Origin: Congeria kusceri
Lineage: Eukaryota > Mollusca > Bivalvia > Myida > Dreissenidae
Length of the DNA stretch: 64,000 nt
Direction of reading: 5' to 3'
Assembly: GCA_027627225.1 (NCBI GenBank)
Contig: CM051025.1
Span: forward strand, 52,512,181 to 52,576,180
The notes beneath the pieces are model-generated. The model searched no databases. It saw only the letters and a list, made by a program, of their open reading frames with translations, and had not been told where the DNA came from. Position 1 is the stretch's first letter. Every line of letters begins with the position of its first letter. The translations under genes were made by a program, and so were the position numbers. This document shows positions 37,501 through 50,700 of this stretch, piece by piece.

Positions 37501-39079
37501 TCTTGCTCGTAAAACGCGTCGTTTTTACTGAACATTGAATTGTCAAAAATGTGTGTTTCTGTTTTAATTCTTCAACGTTTAATTAAACACTTGTGTTGCA
37601 AATTCATGATTATTAACTGTGGAGCTAGCCACTGTTTGTTGATACATCATTATCTTCACGCTCTTACATCATTGGTCGCATTCGAACATTTATTTCCTTT
37701 CCTTCTGTACCAGCAAAAATACCGGGGTTTCCCAGCGCGATTACGTTAGTAAATTACTAAACGTCAAAAGGCGGTCTAATTCATACGCGTACGTCCAGTC
37801 CACGGTTGTGCCTTGTTAACACGCTGCGCGGAATCTGATTGGCTGTCGTGACACCAAATCTGATTGGACCAGTTAAAGTGCACTTGGCTACACGGCCGCA
37901 AGTATGTCTGGCGCGAGCTGAATGCGATACTGAATGGGACAAACACATTTAAGTCACGAAGGTCATCAAGAAAACGTCCACCGAGGTTTAAAGGTTAAGC
38001 AAGGTTTAAAGGGTAATTTGCCTCGCACGCAATTCGAACAAAAATGCTGCATCACTTGCATACCAACAAATATAATGCGCGTAAAGAAATAAGACGGATA
38101 TTTCCTATAACATGTTTTGTTTGTGTGGGTGTATTGCATGAATGCAGGTGTGTGTTTTTTTTATATAAAATATGTTTTAAAGTTATAGTGACGCGGTAGA
38201 AAAGACAATGCCATAATTGCTTTAGACGATTCAAACATATGCCAGTATTGGGTATTTATCTTAGACATTTACCTTTCAGATTATTTCTGATAGAAAATAG
38301 TTAAAAAATGAAAATAATATATTTGTTTCGTAATTATTAATTAATACTTTACAGCACATATTAATAAATATTAATTTTGAGTTTAGCTTCTCAAAACACT
38401 TATTAAACAATAGACATTACTTGATAACGGATTATCTTTGTAATATCCAAGATATCTACCGTTTTATTTAGTCACTGTTTGTTTATAGACTGTACGCCTA
38501 GTTGCGACTGTACGCAATCAATAGTTGCGCGATTGAAATAAAATTATGTACGCTTTGTTGCGATTAGTGATCGACACGTTCATAAACGTTCCCACAAGGT
38601 TCATCCCACACTTTACTGGGCATCTGCGAAAAATATCTAGCTATGCATATACATGCACAGTGTCGCAGGTGGAGTGCATTGTAATAATTAATAATTTTAT
38701 AGTGCAACGTTTCATAATTGTTATAACATTTGTTTTAACACGATTCAACCAGTCAACGATTTTTTCACAATAGCAAGTGCTCTCAATTATCGTGCTGACA
38801 TCGATGATCGGACGCCTGTCTGTGTACTGGTATTGATGAAGTTGGCCAAGTATTAGATCATATCGGCACGCTCGATACAGATACATGTACTTGCGAACCA
38901 TACACGTGCATTTAGACTACATACTCAAACTAAACATTCGTTACAAAAATGATAGCTATGTTCGAATTAGTATACAAGTAACAATGAACATGTGTTATGG
39001 ATCAGTCATTTATGTACATGTTCTATCCAGGAAAATGCACTTAAACTTTGACACGCTACATAAGGCGCAAAAATTGCTA

Positions 39080-39378
39080 GGCGGAAAAAAATATGTTTGT
39101 TTCATGCTACATGCCCCCCAAAATAGGATAGGTAGGTAGGGAATTATGTTTTTTTATTATTATTATTGTTTTTATTTAGTAAATTGTCAATTTAAGATTA
39201 TAAAACTGAATAAATATTCAAAACATGTCTCTGATATCATAACAAATGTGATTTGAAGTGGATGCTATCAAAATGTAAAAAAAAAAAAAAAAAAATCTGA
39301 CCCGCTCAATAAAATGTTCTAGGGTCGGGGTATTTTTACAGGGTAGGTCGGGTAACCTGAAACAAACTTTTTTACGCC
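39080..39378. mobile_element. MITE with 3-bp target duplication CTA
   Basis: The element is 299 bp, starts GGCGGAAAAAAATATGTTTG and ends in the inverse AAACTTTTTTACGCC. CTA flanks both ends (39077-39079 and 39379-39381). A poly-A run lies inside. Confidence 0.6.
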
Positions 39379-39475
39379 CTACGTAAATAATTCATGGAAC
39401 ACAATTTCATATGTATTCAAACATATCATACAATGACTCAAGCACAACTATGCAAAAACATGTATCGCAATATCA

Positions 39476-39855
39476 GGCCAAACAAAAATAATTGTTGGTT
39501 TCCGCTTATCGAAAAAAAAATCTAGGTGGGAGTTAAAAATAACCTTTTTTCGTTTACGTGTACTTTGTTTTTCTTAGCGGCATATTCACCACACAGTTTA
39601 GGTATATTCGACTGCATGTAAAATGTTTAAACGCCTCCCATCAAAGAAACTGTACCGCACGGTATGCCATTACCAAGAGCGCCTGTCTCACGCAGACTAA
39701 TTCGAAATGGTTGCTAATTACCGAACAGCCGCATATTAGCGAAAACTGCTCTTTTTACCGAAAGTCAGAAAAAGTTAATGATCGATAGGCAAAAACACTT
39801 TTAGGGCCACCGGAAAAAATTAGGGGGTGGTGGTGGAGGTGGGTCGGGTGACGAC
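39476..39855. mobile_element. MITE related to 22107-22396, right end missing
   Basis: It starts GGCCAAACAAAAATAATTGT, then TTGGTTTCCGCTTA. It shares AAGAAACTGTACC, ACCAAGAGCGCCTGTCTCAC and GATCGATAGGCAAA blocks with 22107-22396. The expected terminal inverse of the left end is not present on the right. Confidence 0.6.
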
Positions 39856-40139
39856 TAATACAAGTTATGTTGCTTTGTAAAGAAATGACAGGTCGCATTT
39901 GTTTTGTCATTTATAACTGAAAGGTTTTATCAGCTCGCGTTTTGAATGCAAAAATATTTTTTCCAGCCCAGTGCACTTGATACTGTAACCCGCTATTCTT
40001 GATGAAAATTGTTTTGCTCTTAGGCTTGACTGGGTAGAACAGATGGTTAAATTGCAGTCTAAACTGTCTGTAAAGTGGTTCGCACTTGTGTTCAAGCGGA
40101 AATAAAGGAAATGGCACGTTTAATAAATAGGCCTAATTA

Positions 40140-40647
40140 GGCCAAATAAAAAAAATAGTTATGTTTCTGGTCTCCGGCCAAAAAAGGTAAGGTTAGGTAG
40201 GTAGAGATTTTATTTTATTTTTTATGATGGGGGAATGGTGTGTGTTTCTATTCCGATGGGGAGTACAATACAGATGAGTAATGTGCTGACAGATTGCAAA
40301 ACCTTTATCCCAAACTGATCGACCAACATGCAGACATAACTGCCTGTTAAAAGTTGAAAAACTACTGGTAAACAACCATGTATTAATTCAAAGCAATGCC
40401 CAACTTTTCTAAAACCAATACCCCTGAAATAAATGTAAAACAGAATAAAGATAACAGTAATTAGTCGACTGAAGTACCTTCGATGCCAACAAATCCCTTA
40501 AAATCTTGTTTAGTAAAATGAGCGACAAGAAAATTTATCGGTGTAAAGAAAATTAAAGAAAAAAAAATTGACCAAAAATATGTAGGGTAGGCAGCAAAAG
40601 TAAAGGTTAGGTAGGGAGACCAGAAACGGGACTGTTTTCTTTTGGCC
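40140..40647. mobile_element. PIF/Harbinger-like MITE with TTA target duplication
   Basis: GGCCAAATAAAAAAAATAGT, then TTTCTGGTCTCC, at the left is mirrored by GGGAGACCAGAAAC and TTTTGGCC at the right. TTA flanks both sides (40137-40139 and 40648-40650), the target duplication typical of PIF/Harbinger. Size is 508 bp with no transposase. Confidence 0.7.
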
Positions 40648-41623
40648 TTAGATCAGACAAACTGCTTTAAGAGTTTTCTATTGATAAAAAATGGCTGGTA
40701 TGCAAACTATGATGTATGTACGTACTGGTAACTTTAATATTGTTATGAAGTGAAAGCCTACATGGCAGTAAACTGAGAAGATTACTGATGAATATAAATA
40801 AATATGATGACTAGGTCCATATATTTTATAGTTAACAAACATAGTGCAGTACATTACAAATATAGACATTATGTAAACACGGTTGATAAAAGATAACATG
40901 GAGTATAGTGGTAATTTGCTTTGTCTGTAGAGATCCGATAATTCAACTTTTTTCCCTAAAATCTGTGACTTATAGCGATTTAATTGTTAATCGGTTATCC
41001 CCCGTATTTTAATAGTTATGCCTGACTGGTTGCCAATATAAACATAGCAAAATAAAGCCACCCAATAATCGATCACATGGCAAGTAATCGCATTAACACT
41101 TAAACCGTTTGCGAATGCTGCATACGTACTTGAATAATAAATAGCGCGAACTAGCGAGCAATGTATGTATACTGCGATAGTTATAAAAGTAGGACACGGT
41201 TTTCTTCGTTGAATATATTTGATAGAAATTCGCGATCTGTAGACTTCTATCTTTATCAGTACGACGATTATCTTTATATACGAAAGCACGCGATTGACTG
41301 TGTCACGGAATGACTAAGTCGACACACCTTCGTGCGAGCCACGCTTCTCTTTATTGATTGGCGAATATTTACATCTGTCATTCAGGCCGGATGGGGCGGT
41401 ATTTGGAGGTTTTAAAAGGAAATTTAAATTATGTGTAGATTTTATCAATAAACGTGATTCAGACATGAGTTCGCAGAGGATTGAATATCAGTGCATTTAA
41501 TTCCCTAAATTGTATTGTATGTGACGAGAAATGCTTATGTTATTGTTATACGGAAATAATTGTTTTAATAGAAATTTGAAGATTGTGGGACCTTAAAGCA
41601 TTATTTCACCGGAAGTTAGCAAA

Positions 41624-41729
41624 ATGGGAGACGTTGCCATGGATCCGGGGATTCTCGACGGTACCATTGACGAAGTACCTGAAGTAGCCAGCAAGATTAT
41701 CCGGGTTTTCCTAAGCTCCACATTTTCAG
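41624..41729 (+). CDS. NWD-like exon 1
   Basis: ATG in AAAATGGGA context follows an in-frame stop 30 bases upstream. The exon ends KIIRVFLSSTFS plus the first base of an Asp codon, before GTGACA. The acceptor at 53898 supplies AC, giving STFSDMVEERN, which is the expected continuation of the DUF4062-like domain. The link spans a 12.2-kb intron and rests on phase and domain fit. Confidence 0.8.
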
Positions 41730-44700
41730 GTGACAAAAGATAATTTACCTTTAAAAGTTAATGCATATTTATAATGTAATACTAGTAATGCAAGTGTGCT
41801 TTAAGAAATACCGTTCGTAAGTCAGCCGTGTAATTGATCTATTTGGCTTGCTTAGATATTTGCAAATGAAATTATTACTAGATCGAACTTCATGTTCGAC
41901 AGTTTGTAATAAACATTAACATAACATAGTAACAGTTTATATTTGTTAAAGAATTCCCAAAGGCCCATGCTGAATAATAATTATTACATTCTTCCAATAT
42001 TACACAGTAATGCTGACAATGCATACACCTGATGCTGATGTATCACACGTACAAACCGGTACTCTCTTTTGTCCAATTATTTCCAGGAAAAAATGTAGGT
42101 CACGGATTCTAAGTAATTATTATATCTCGGTAAGTCATGTATTTAACCTCGATATCCGCAGTATAGTATCATATTAAAGCCGATACTACGATTGTTTTCC
42201 TTCTCAGTATTTTCTTTATGGTGTCCTTGACTGTGTTTATAGTGACTGGTATTCTCTGATTAAGACAACTTCGGTATATGTAATATTTATTACAGTGGTG
42301 TAAAAGCGTAAAATGTAGCACTCAGAATTCAGCAAGGAAATCCCTAGCTCGATATTTTTTCCTCATTCATGTAAGGGAAGTTTCAGCTGATAAACTTGAG
42401 CGACAGAGTTCCGCGTTTGATGTATCGTTATACATAAAACTGAAACACACATATACATGGCTTTGACCTTAGTGGAAAATTGTAAAAAACTGAACGAGGG
42501 TTAAAAAGTAGAACGTAAAAAGGCGGATAGTTGATCATATAGACGACATGTGTGAAACAGAGCTAGGCTTTTAAAGAAATTGATTCCTTGTGCTGAAGAT
42601 AGTATCGACGGTATTTGTGCGAACATGCAAGCAGAATTATATAAAAACGCATTCGTTCGAAATAAGATAGAAACTTAAAAAATGACTGTGACGCCGTTTG
42701 ACCTAAAATTACGCCCATGTGTATGGACTCGTACATGATCTTGATTTACAGTACAAGTATTTCCTTCATAGCAATGAACGTTCTGTCTTACAATATAGTT
42801 ATGATCCCGATTGTGACCGTCCTCCGCTGTACTACGGTTGACCGTTGCCTCCACAAAATGGTTAATGGTCCATCTATTTATCTTTATCGCTGAAGATCGT
42901 CGGGTTAACAAAAACCTCGAGTGGTCAGTAAGGACAAATGTGGGGGCGATATAATTATTATCACTGAAAACGGTCACTTAAGTACCGAGACAGATATCTC
43001 AAGAAATACCATGTGCATATCACGCCGTTCGGAAAACTATTTAATGAATGCTATTTAATCAACACTGGCAAAAACGAGACTAATTGCATTTGTTTTTGTA
43101 ACAGGTATATCTTAATGTCCGATTAATTCCATAAATATGTAATTCTGTACCTGCATGCGTAGCCCAACTGTTGGACCCTAATCGTACGTGCACTTCCCCT
43201 TATTTCAAATGTCAGTGCCTAGTAACCGTCAGTTTGAGGACAAGAAATACCATAAACGATAATTTAGTGATTGGCAGAGTGCCCTGACATTAACTGTAAA
43301 AATGTTGCACCTAACCATTCATTGCACACGTTAGTCATAATATCAAGTACACTGCCGTCGTTGTTTGCTGGATGTAACTTCCAGGGCACCGTATGACTCC
43401 GAGTGGGTCTTTCAAGTACAGCAAAGGTGGTTTTGACCCTGACTTAGCGTTTCTGGTATAAAAACAAAACCTCAGCGCCATATTGCTTGGTTTCATCGCT
43501 GACTTAGATACAAGAGCGTGCATACTTATGTAAAATGACATTCGTATAAAGTGACAAATTTTGACAACACTTTGTTCAATGCATAAAACTGCGTATTGTC
43601 ATCAACAATGTACTCAACGACCAGAGTATGTTACACGGCTATGGGATCATTGAACGAGTGTGCACTTGTCGGTGCGCTCACGGATCGCCCGGGCGTCACG
43701 AACACGGTACTTGAACATCCCCTGTACACGTGTATGATATCCAATTAAGTGGCACTTGGTGCTTAATCGCATGATTATATTACCTACAAATATGAAATAA
43801 GTTTACAACTGATGGACTTAAACGATATTTTCAATGTGTGTAGTCGTTTCGTTATAAATTCTAATTGAACACTGCAACTTGTAATTCATCAGTTATGATA
43901 GTAAGCGAAACCCATGTATACTCATGACTAAATTTGAATCTGTGTAATTAACCCGTGGCATGCTTGGTATGGCAGAAAGTATTCATTTGTTGCACGCAGC
44001 TATTTCATAATATTAACATCGTGTTACTTACTAATCGAAAAAGTAAACAAACACACACCTGCGAACTTACACGTGGGTATCAATATCAGGGGCAAATACC
44101 ACGGGTGTACGTATATTGTCGTGTGAGTGTTACAGTGATAACGTTACGATATTAATATAGAAGATAAAGCCCTGTAGGACCATGTTTTTCACAAATATTA
44201 TTTTTCACATCTGTGAAAAATAGGCTCTCATTCCTCACAGGTGTGAAAATTGAGATCTTATTCTTCACACTTCACAGTCTTATTATTCACATTTTTTAAA
44301 AAGTTTGTGATTGCATCCAGTTCTTGATATGCAATGAAATGATATTATTCTGTGATCCTCACATATATCCCTTTTTTGGCCAATCACATTCTTCGCCCTT
44401 CAAAATGTGACAAATGAGATCCTATTTTTCAGAAGCGTGTGAAAAACATATGTGAAAAATATGATCATACAAAGTCCTTTTCTTACGAGTTTGTTAGATA
44501 TTTATATGAATGCTTTCTGGGGTCAACATTTTCCTACAAATACCAGTACACCAACGATAATTTGCAATAAACAGATTGCACTGTTGCAAGAAGGAATCTG
44601 GAAATATCTAGCATAACAACATAGGTACAGTGGCATTCCTGTTTATTTGCAATTATTGACATTTTCTTCATAACATCTGCTTTTATAGGTTGTCTATGTG

Positions 44701-47700
44701 TAAATGCGGGTACATGGCATTAGGGGACGCCCAATAAAGCGTTTAATGGATGATAGATGTAATAGCATGACAATCCTTTGATCGTGTATTGAAATAAATA
44801 CTCCCAATAAAACGACTGCGTTACAACTCGCAATTCTCTGATTAATTCTTACTTAATATAGTGGGAAAAATCGGTTCAAACTATCACTACCGAAGCACCA
44901 TCAATTAAAGAAGATGTATCTTTATCATGCCGACGATCTACAACGCATTTTTGTTGAATTCTATATGAGACGAGTTTAAATAGTACAAATCAGATGGGCG
45001 CACTGATTGACAGAATTCCAAACGTAATACAAGTTGACATAATAACATTTGTCATACGGCATTAGTTTGATTCAAGTCGATCCATTCACCATATGCGATA
45101 CATTACGTAGCGCTTGTGAGAAAGTTGTATTCCTGGAAACATCGTGCTTTAACGGAGCATTGCGTTTTATTGTTCTCTGACGTACAAGCCGTCATGAGTA
45201 GTTTACATAAAAGCAATATTTCCCTAGAAACCGGCTGCCACTTTCTTTCATAATTGTTCCAACAACAGCTGGGCGGATTATCTATCTGTTTGGGCGTCTC
45301 AGTTCTTAATGCTTCAGTTGTTCATGTGTGACTCACGCGCTCTGCTTACGCGGTGACAAGAAATGCTGACTCGGTCGCAGAGTTCACTTTGAAGATCCAA
45401 AAATTCCCCCAATTCACAAAAGTGTTATATTGTTTTAAGTGTTCTATCGCACGTATAGACCTTTGTATTTGTTATAATTAATATTAATTATAGTATATTC
45501 ATGGACAGTTTTACCAAGTGGTTTTAGTGAGTAAATTTAATTTTTCTCGTGTTATATTTTGCATCCACTAAATGTATTATATATACATGTATACTTTTTG
45601 ACACAGTGCATGCATTCCAAATTGATGTAAATCCAATTTGCTGCAAATACATTTGTGATTGCTGTCTTTATTTCCTTTATCGTAATGCAAACAATACCAT
45701 ATAAAGCATGATTTTCTTAGAGGATTTTTCAAAACTTACGCATGTTCTGCCAAGCAAAGATTTGTAATGTATGATGTACTGCGATAGCAAAAACCAGGTC
45801 AGGACCAAATTATTCATATATAAGTATGAACATGAAATAACGTAACGATCGCCGTTTAAAGTTAATGCATGCAGTCACGAAAACCGGGATTCATTTAAGA
45901 CTGAAAACGACCTTAGTCATATCTTTAGGACACACCGTGAACTTCACACCGCCTTTTCATGTCGCTTGTACCAGGTACTTGTAGTTAGCAACTTTCGTAT
46001 AGTCCACTAGGTCAAGCCGAAACCACATTATGTGTGAACGCGAGATGTATCCTTTCTAATTATCGTTTAAGACAATCCGACACAGTTTGAAATTTAGACT
46101 GCAATTTCCGACTATATAATTTTTACTGAGAACTTTTTGTGATTACATGTATTTTGTTATGAGTCCCCTGGCGGTTTTGTTCTTTGGAACGTTTGAAAAA
46201 GAGGGGAGCTAAATAATGTATGTAAAGGTACAATGTAAGTTTTTTTCGTCATCCCTTTGTGTACTGTATTTTGTTTTGTTTGTGACACTCTCATTTTGCC
46301 GAATGTGTTTCGACCGACCGTTACAACTCAACTAAACTATGACAAACAGCAACAAGTTAATAAACATATAAACAGTATCAAAATAGAAAATGTAAACACT
46401 GTAACGTTCTCGAAGACGAGTTTCATTTTTACTCGAATGCACAGTAGTTAGCACTTTTAGAAACAATAGATAAACAAATACTATTGGAAGCATACAAATA
46501 CTATACAATTTACTCAAGGTCAAGGTCACACTTGAAGGTTGAATCTTTGAGCCTGTATTTTCATGTCCGTTCTATATCTCCTGTGCCCTGTAAAGGATTT
46601 TCGTAAAACTTGCCTCAAATGTTTATCACATTGAGGCAATGTGCAGAAGGCATGAGGCAGTCAACTCAAGGTCAAGGTCACACTTGCAGGTCAAATGTTT
46701 GAGCCTCCATTTTTTTGTCTGCTCCATATCTCCTATGCCCTTTGAAGGATCTTCATAAAACTTTGCTCAAATGTTTATCATGTTTAGGCGATGTACAGAA
46801 GGCATGGAGCAGTCTTGCCACGTCAAGGTTAAACTTCACACTTACAGGTCAAATGCTTGAGCCTCCATTTTCGAGTCAGCTCCATATCTAAATTTCTGAA
46901 ACTGTACTTTCATATCTGGTCCAACTGTTCCAGATTAAGGTCAGTGTGATACTTCAAAAAAAAAGTCACCTTTAAAATCTAATGAAGAATCACGGCGGGG
47001 GATATAGCTGTCCTTTGGATATTGTATATTGTTAAAATTGGTATTGCTTGAAACAGTTATTTATATGCCTGTACGTCATTGACCACTTTGGACCATATTG
47101 TGTTTTACTGTATGTGTACTAATGGGCTTAAAGCCTAATGTATTTTCAAATAAACTTATTTTGTTTTTAAAACGAGCGGTCCGCATTCAGACAACGCACC
47201 GAACTGTTCGTGATATACAGAGCGACGTTGTTTCCATAAGTTGGTACCCGTATGTTTGTCTGCAATACTAGGTCACACTCGAGTGGTTTCAAAACAAATT
47301 AAGAATTCCTGTACAGGCGGTAGACATATTATGAAAGCTATTGCTTAATAAGAAATATTATTGGCAAATTAACTAGATCTACACCTTCGAATGTGTCGAA
47401 TGTACCTGTATGTTTGTGTGTATTTGATGGTCCGTGTTTAACGTTATAACTGAATTTAAAGTTTTACTTTCAATTGACAAATCGGGTGATAGCCCATAGC
47501 TACCCGAAACATAGGTTATACCATATTTCAGATTGTTTTCATTGTTTTGCGGTATTCAATAACTGTGATATCAGATTGGTAAATGGTGGGCGGAGCCTAA
47601 TATGCCAGCTTACCGTGCAATAAGCAGCGTGCAGTATATTGAAATTTAGTTGTAATTTATACGCACACTACTTATTGCACTGAACGATTGCACTAAGTGG

Positions 47701-50700
47701 ACAAATTGCGACAGCGCTAAATATGGAAATGACACGCATGTCAAGCATGTCAGACATCACGTGACGTCTAGGATCGGCATCCTAGAACGTTGCGATGTGA
47801 TTGGTGAATATGGTTTAAACACTTGTAGCACCCTTTGACCTCAATATGTTAATTATTAAATCTCGCCCTGCGGGCTCGTTAAATAAATAACATAGCAATG
47901 TATCTTTATTCTGAACGTTCTTATGCTCTCGGCATCTTGATGCGTGAGGCATATAGTGATCGTCCTTTCCGTCCTTCTGTCCGTGACAAGGTTAAGTAGA
48001 TTTTACCGTTCCGTCTAGCACCAACACCGCTAACTACAACACTTCGATACTTACACAATTGTTGCTTATGACCATTCCATATCCACCCATATCACCCAAC
48101 CTTACTTTGACCTCGACCTTGACCTAATTGGACTTATGATAATTCAAAAGTGCCATTTCTTGGTTAACTAGATTTTACCGTTTCGTCTAGCACCAACACT
48201 GCTGACTACAACACTTAGATATTTACACAGTTGTTACTTATGACCGTTCCCAATCCACCCATATCAACCAACCTCACTTTGACCTTGATCTTATTTGGAT
48301 CAAGAAATGGGCTACCCAGCACCAACCGGGAGCATGTGTGTTTATCAAACACAGAATCTTGTGGGTTTTTTTTGTACTTTTGAATGTGAAATCAGTGCAC
48401 AATTGGACAACATTAATGATCTTTAGTCTGGTTAGCCTTATCTTTGTTTGCGTAAGCAAAATGAAATGCTGTTTTTGGTGAACCTATACTTTAACCTAAA
48501 AACTTGACCACAATACAGTAACAAGAAATGACACAAGGCAGCTATTAATTTCATATGCTTCTGTTGCACCATAACTCGATTTCATTACCCCCCAAGAAAG
48601 CCTTTATAACCACCATATTCTTAAATAGATGGAACGCTATGTGTACGCTCTGATAAGAAACTGGTTATCTTCATATTATATACATGGCATACCTAAAATT
48701 TACACCCAATGTGACGGTTCTGACCCATAGTAGGTATACAGGGGGAATTCTACACTGGTGAAAGAGCAAATTTAGCTCGGTCAAAGCGAGATTAAAAAGA
48801 CACTGCACATGACGTCAAAGATTTTATTATGTTGTAATTGACCATTATGAGTTCAACCATGACAGTTCTAGTACACTGTTATTACTCACCTGTTAAAATA
48901 CCGCTCTGCGTTTGTTAGTCATGTGTATGTGCAGCCCATTCCTATTTTAGCCATGATCATTGTTACACCGGTATAATAGAGGGGTATTTAAGTGATAAAG
49001 GCATTCTTGGGTGCGGTATATCATGCTCTACTGCAAGCAGTATCGATATGAGTTGCGCATTCTTATTTTAGCCATGGTCATTGTTACACCGGTATAATAG
49101 AGGGGTATTTAAGTGATGAAGGCATTCTTGGGTGCGGTGTATCATGCTCTACTGCAAGCAGTATCGATATGAGTTGCGCATTCTTATTTTAGCCATGATC
49201 ATTGTTACACCGGTATAATAGAGGGGTATTTAAGTGATAAAGGCATTATTGGGTGCGGTATATCATGCTCTACTGCAAGCAGTATCGATATGAGTTGCGC
49301 ATTCTTATTTTAGCCATGATCATTGTTACACCGGTATAATAGAGGGGTATTTAAGTGATAAAGGCATTATTGGGTGCGGTATATCATGCTCTACTGCAAG
49401 CAGTATCGATATGAGTTGCGCATTCTTATTTTAGCCATGGTCATTGTTACACCGGTATAATAGAGGGGTATTTAAGTGATAAAGGCATTCTTGGGTGCGG
49501 TATATCATGCTCTACTGCAAGCAGTATCGATATGAGTTGCGCATTCTTATTTTAGCCATGATCATTGTTATACCGGTATAATAGAGGGGTATTTAAGTGA
49601 TAAAGGCATTCTTGGGTGCGGTATATCATGCTCTACTGCAAGCAGTATCGATATGAGTTGCGCATATCCGGAGTGTGCAATGTTTACTTTTACACGTAGT
49701 AAAATAAAATAAACAAACAATAAAATAGAAACGGTTCTTATATGTTATTCTTACCATGTTTATAGCACGCATTGTAATAAGGGCAATGCAATAAAAGGCT
49801 TAAGCAAAATATGTCTTTGACCACCGATCATAAGCAATACTATAATCATGCATAATTTCGTGACTGCATGTCTGCAGTGGTTAGTGGATTTTAACATTCA
49901 TGTAATTTGACGCCATGACGTTAGTTAAAATAAAAAAATTAATTCACAACAATAATTGCTCAGTTGCGCTCTTGGCTTCCTACACCGAATTACACTTTGG
50001 GTAATGCATTAAGAACTTCGACCCTTATTCAATAGCACGAATTAATGGCTCTACCTTTCTAATTGAAACTTGGGCGATTCGTGTTTGTTTTCTGTATCTG
50101 TAAGCAAATGCCTAAATCACGTAAAGATTACGTTCCCTCGAAACGTTTACAAGATCAATCGATCTCAAGTTTGCAAATTGGATAGAACTGTTATCGATGC
50201 CCGTTCTTCGATAGAGCCACCATTGTTGAAAATCTTGACCCTAGGTTTATCTGTATTGAAATTTAATGGAGAGGGGCCTACCTATTCGCATTCCTATGGA
50301 GTCTAGCAATCAGGGGTGTTCGGTGAAATATTTACTTTAGCACGTATGGACAAGTTTCCAGACCCGATCGACATTCCATCAGTAATATTTGACTGAACGC
50401 CCCTTGTTGCTACCTGTTTAATGGTATACAAGTCGTCTGTCCTTTTATACATAGATCCGTTTGGTTTGAAGTACGGCCACAATTGCTTGCAGTACATGTA
50501 AAAAAGGACAGACCACTTGTATACCATTTTTCTTTAAAAAGTTATAAAATATGATATAATTCGTCCATTGAAAGCCAGAAGGTCTCATCAGCATACTTAT
50601 TATATGCAAAGAAAGCTGATGGCCGCTTAAATTCTTGCTTTTAATGTACACGATTTTATATATGATAAAATAAATGCGGCGTGTCTTGGGAAAACCGGAC

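Larger units (their letters stand above)
29529..41623. other. Intergenic region between PHM copy B and the NWD-like gene
   Basis: Twelve kilobases without a supported gene. It holds the split palindromic MITE (30212-31632), the Transib-like element (32206-35674), Harbinger-like MITEs (39080-40647) and simple repeats. From 35680 to 39079 I see only AT-rich sequence with short chance frames. Confidence 0.6.

Noticed and set aside
42675..42977. 100-residue minus-strand ORF in the NWD intron
   Set aside because: No recognisable domain, no splice partners and ordinary intron composition; probably chance.
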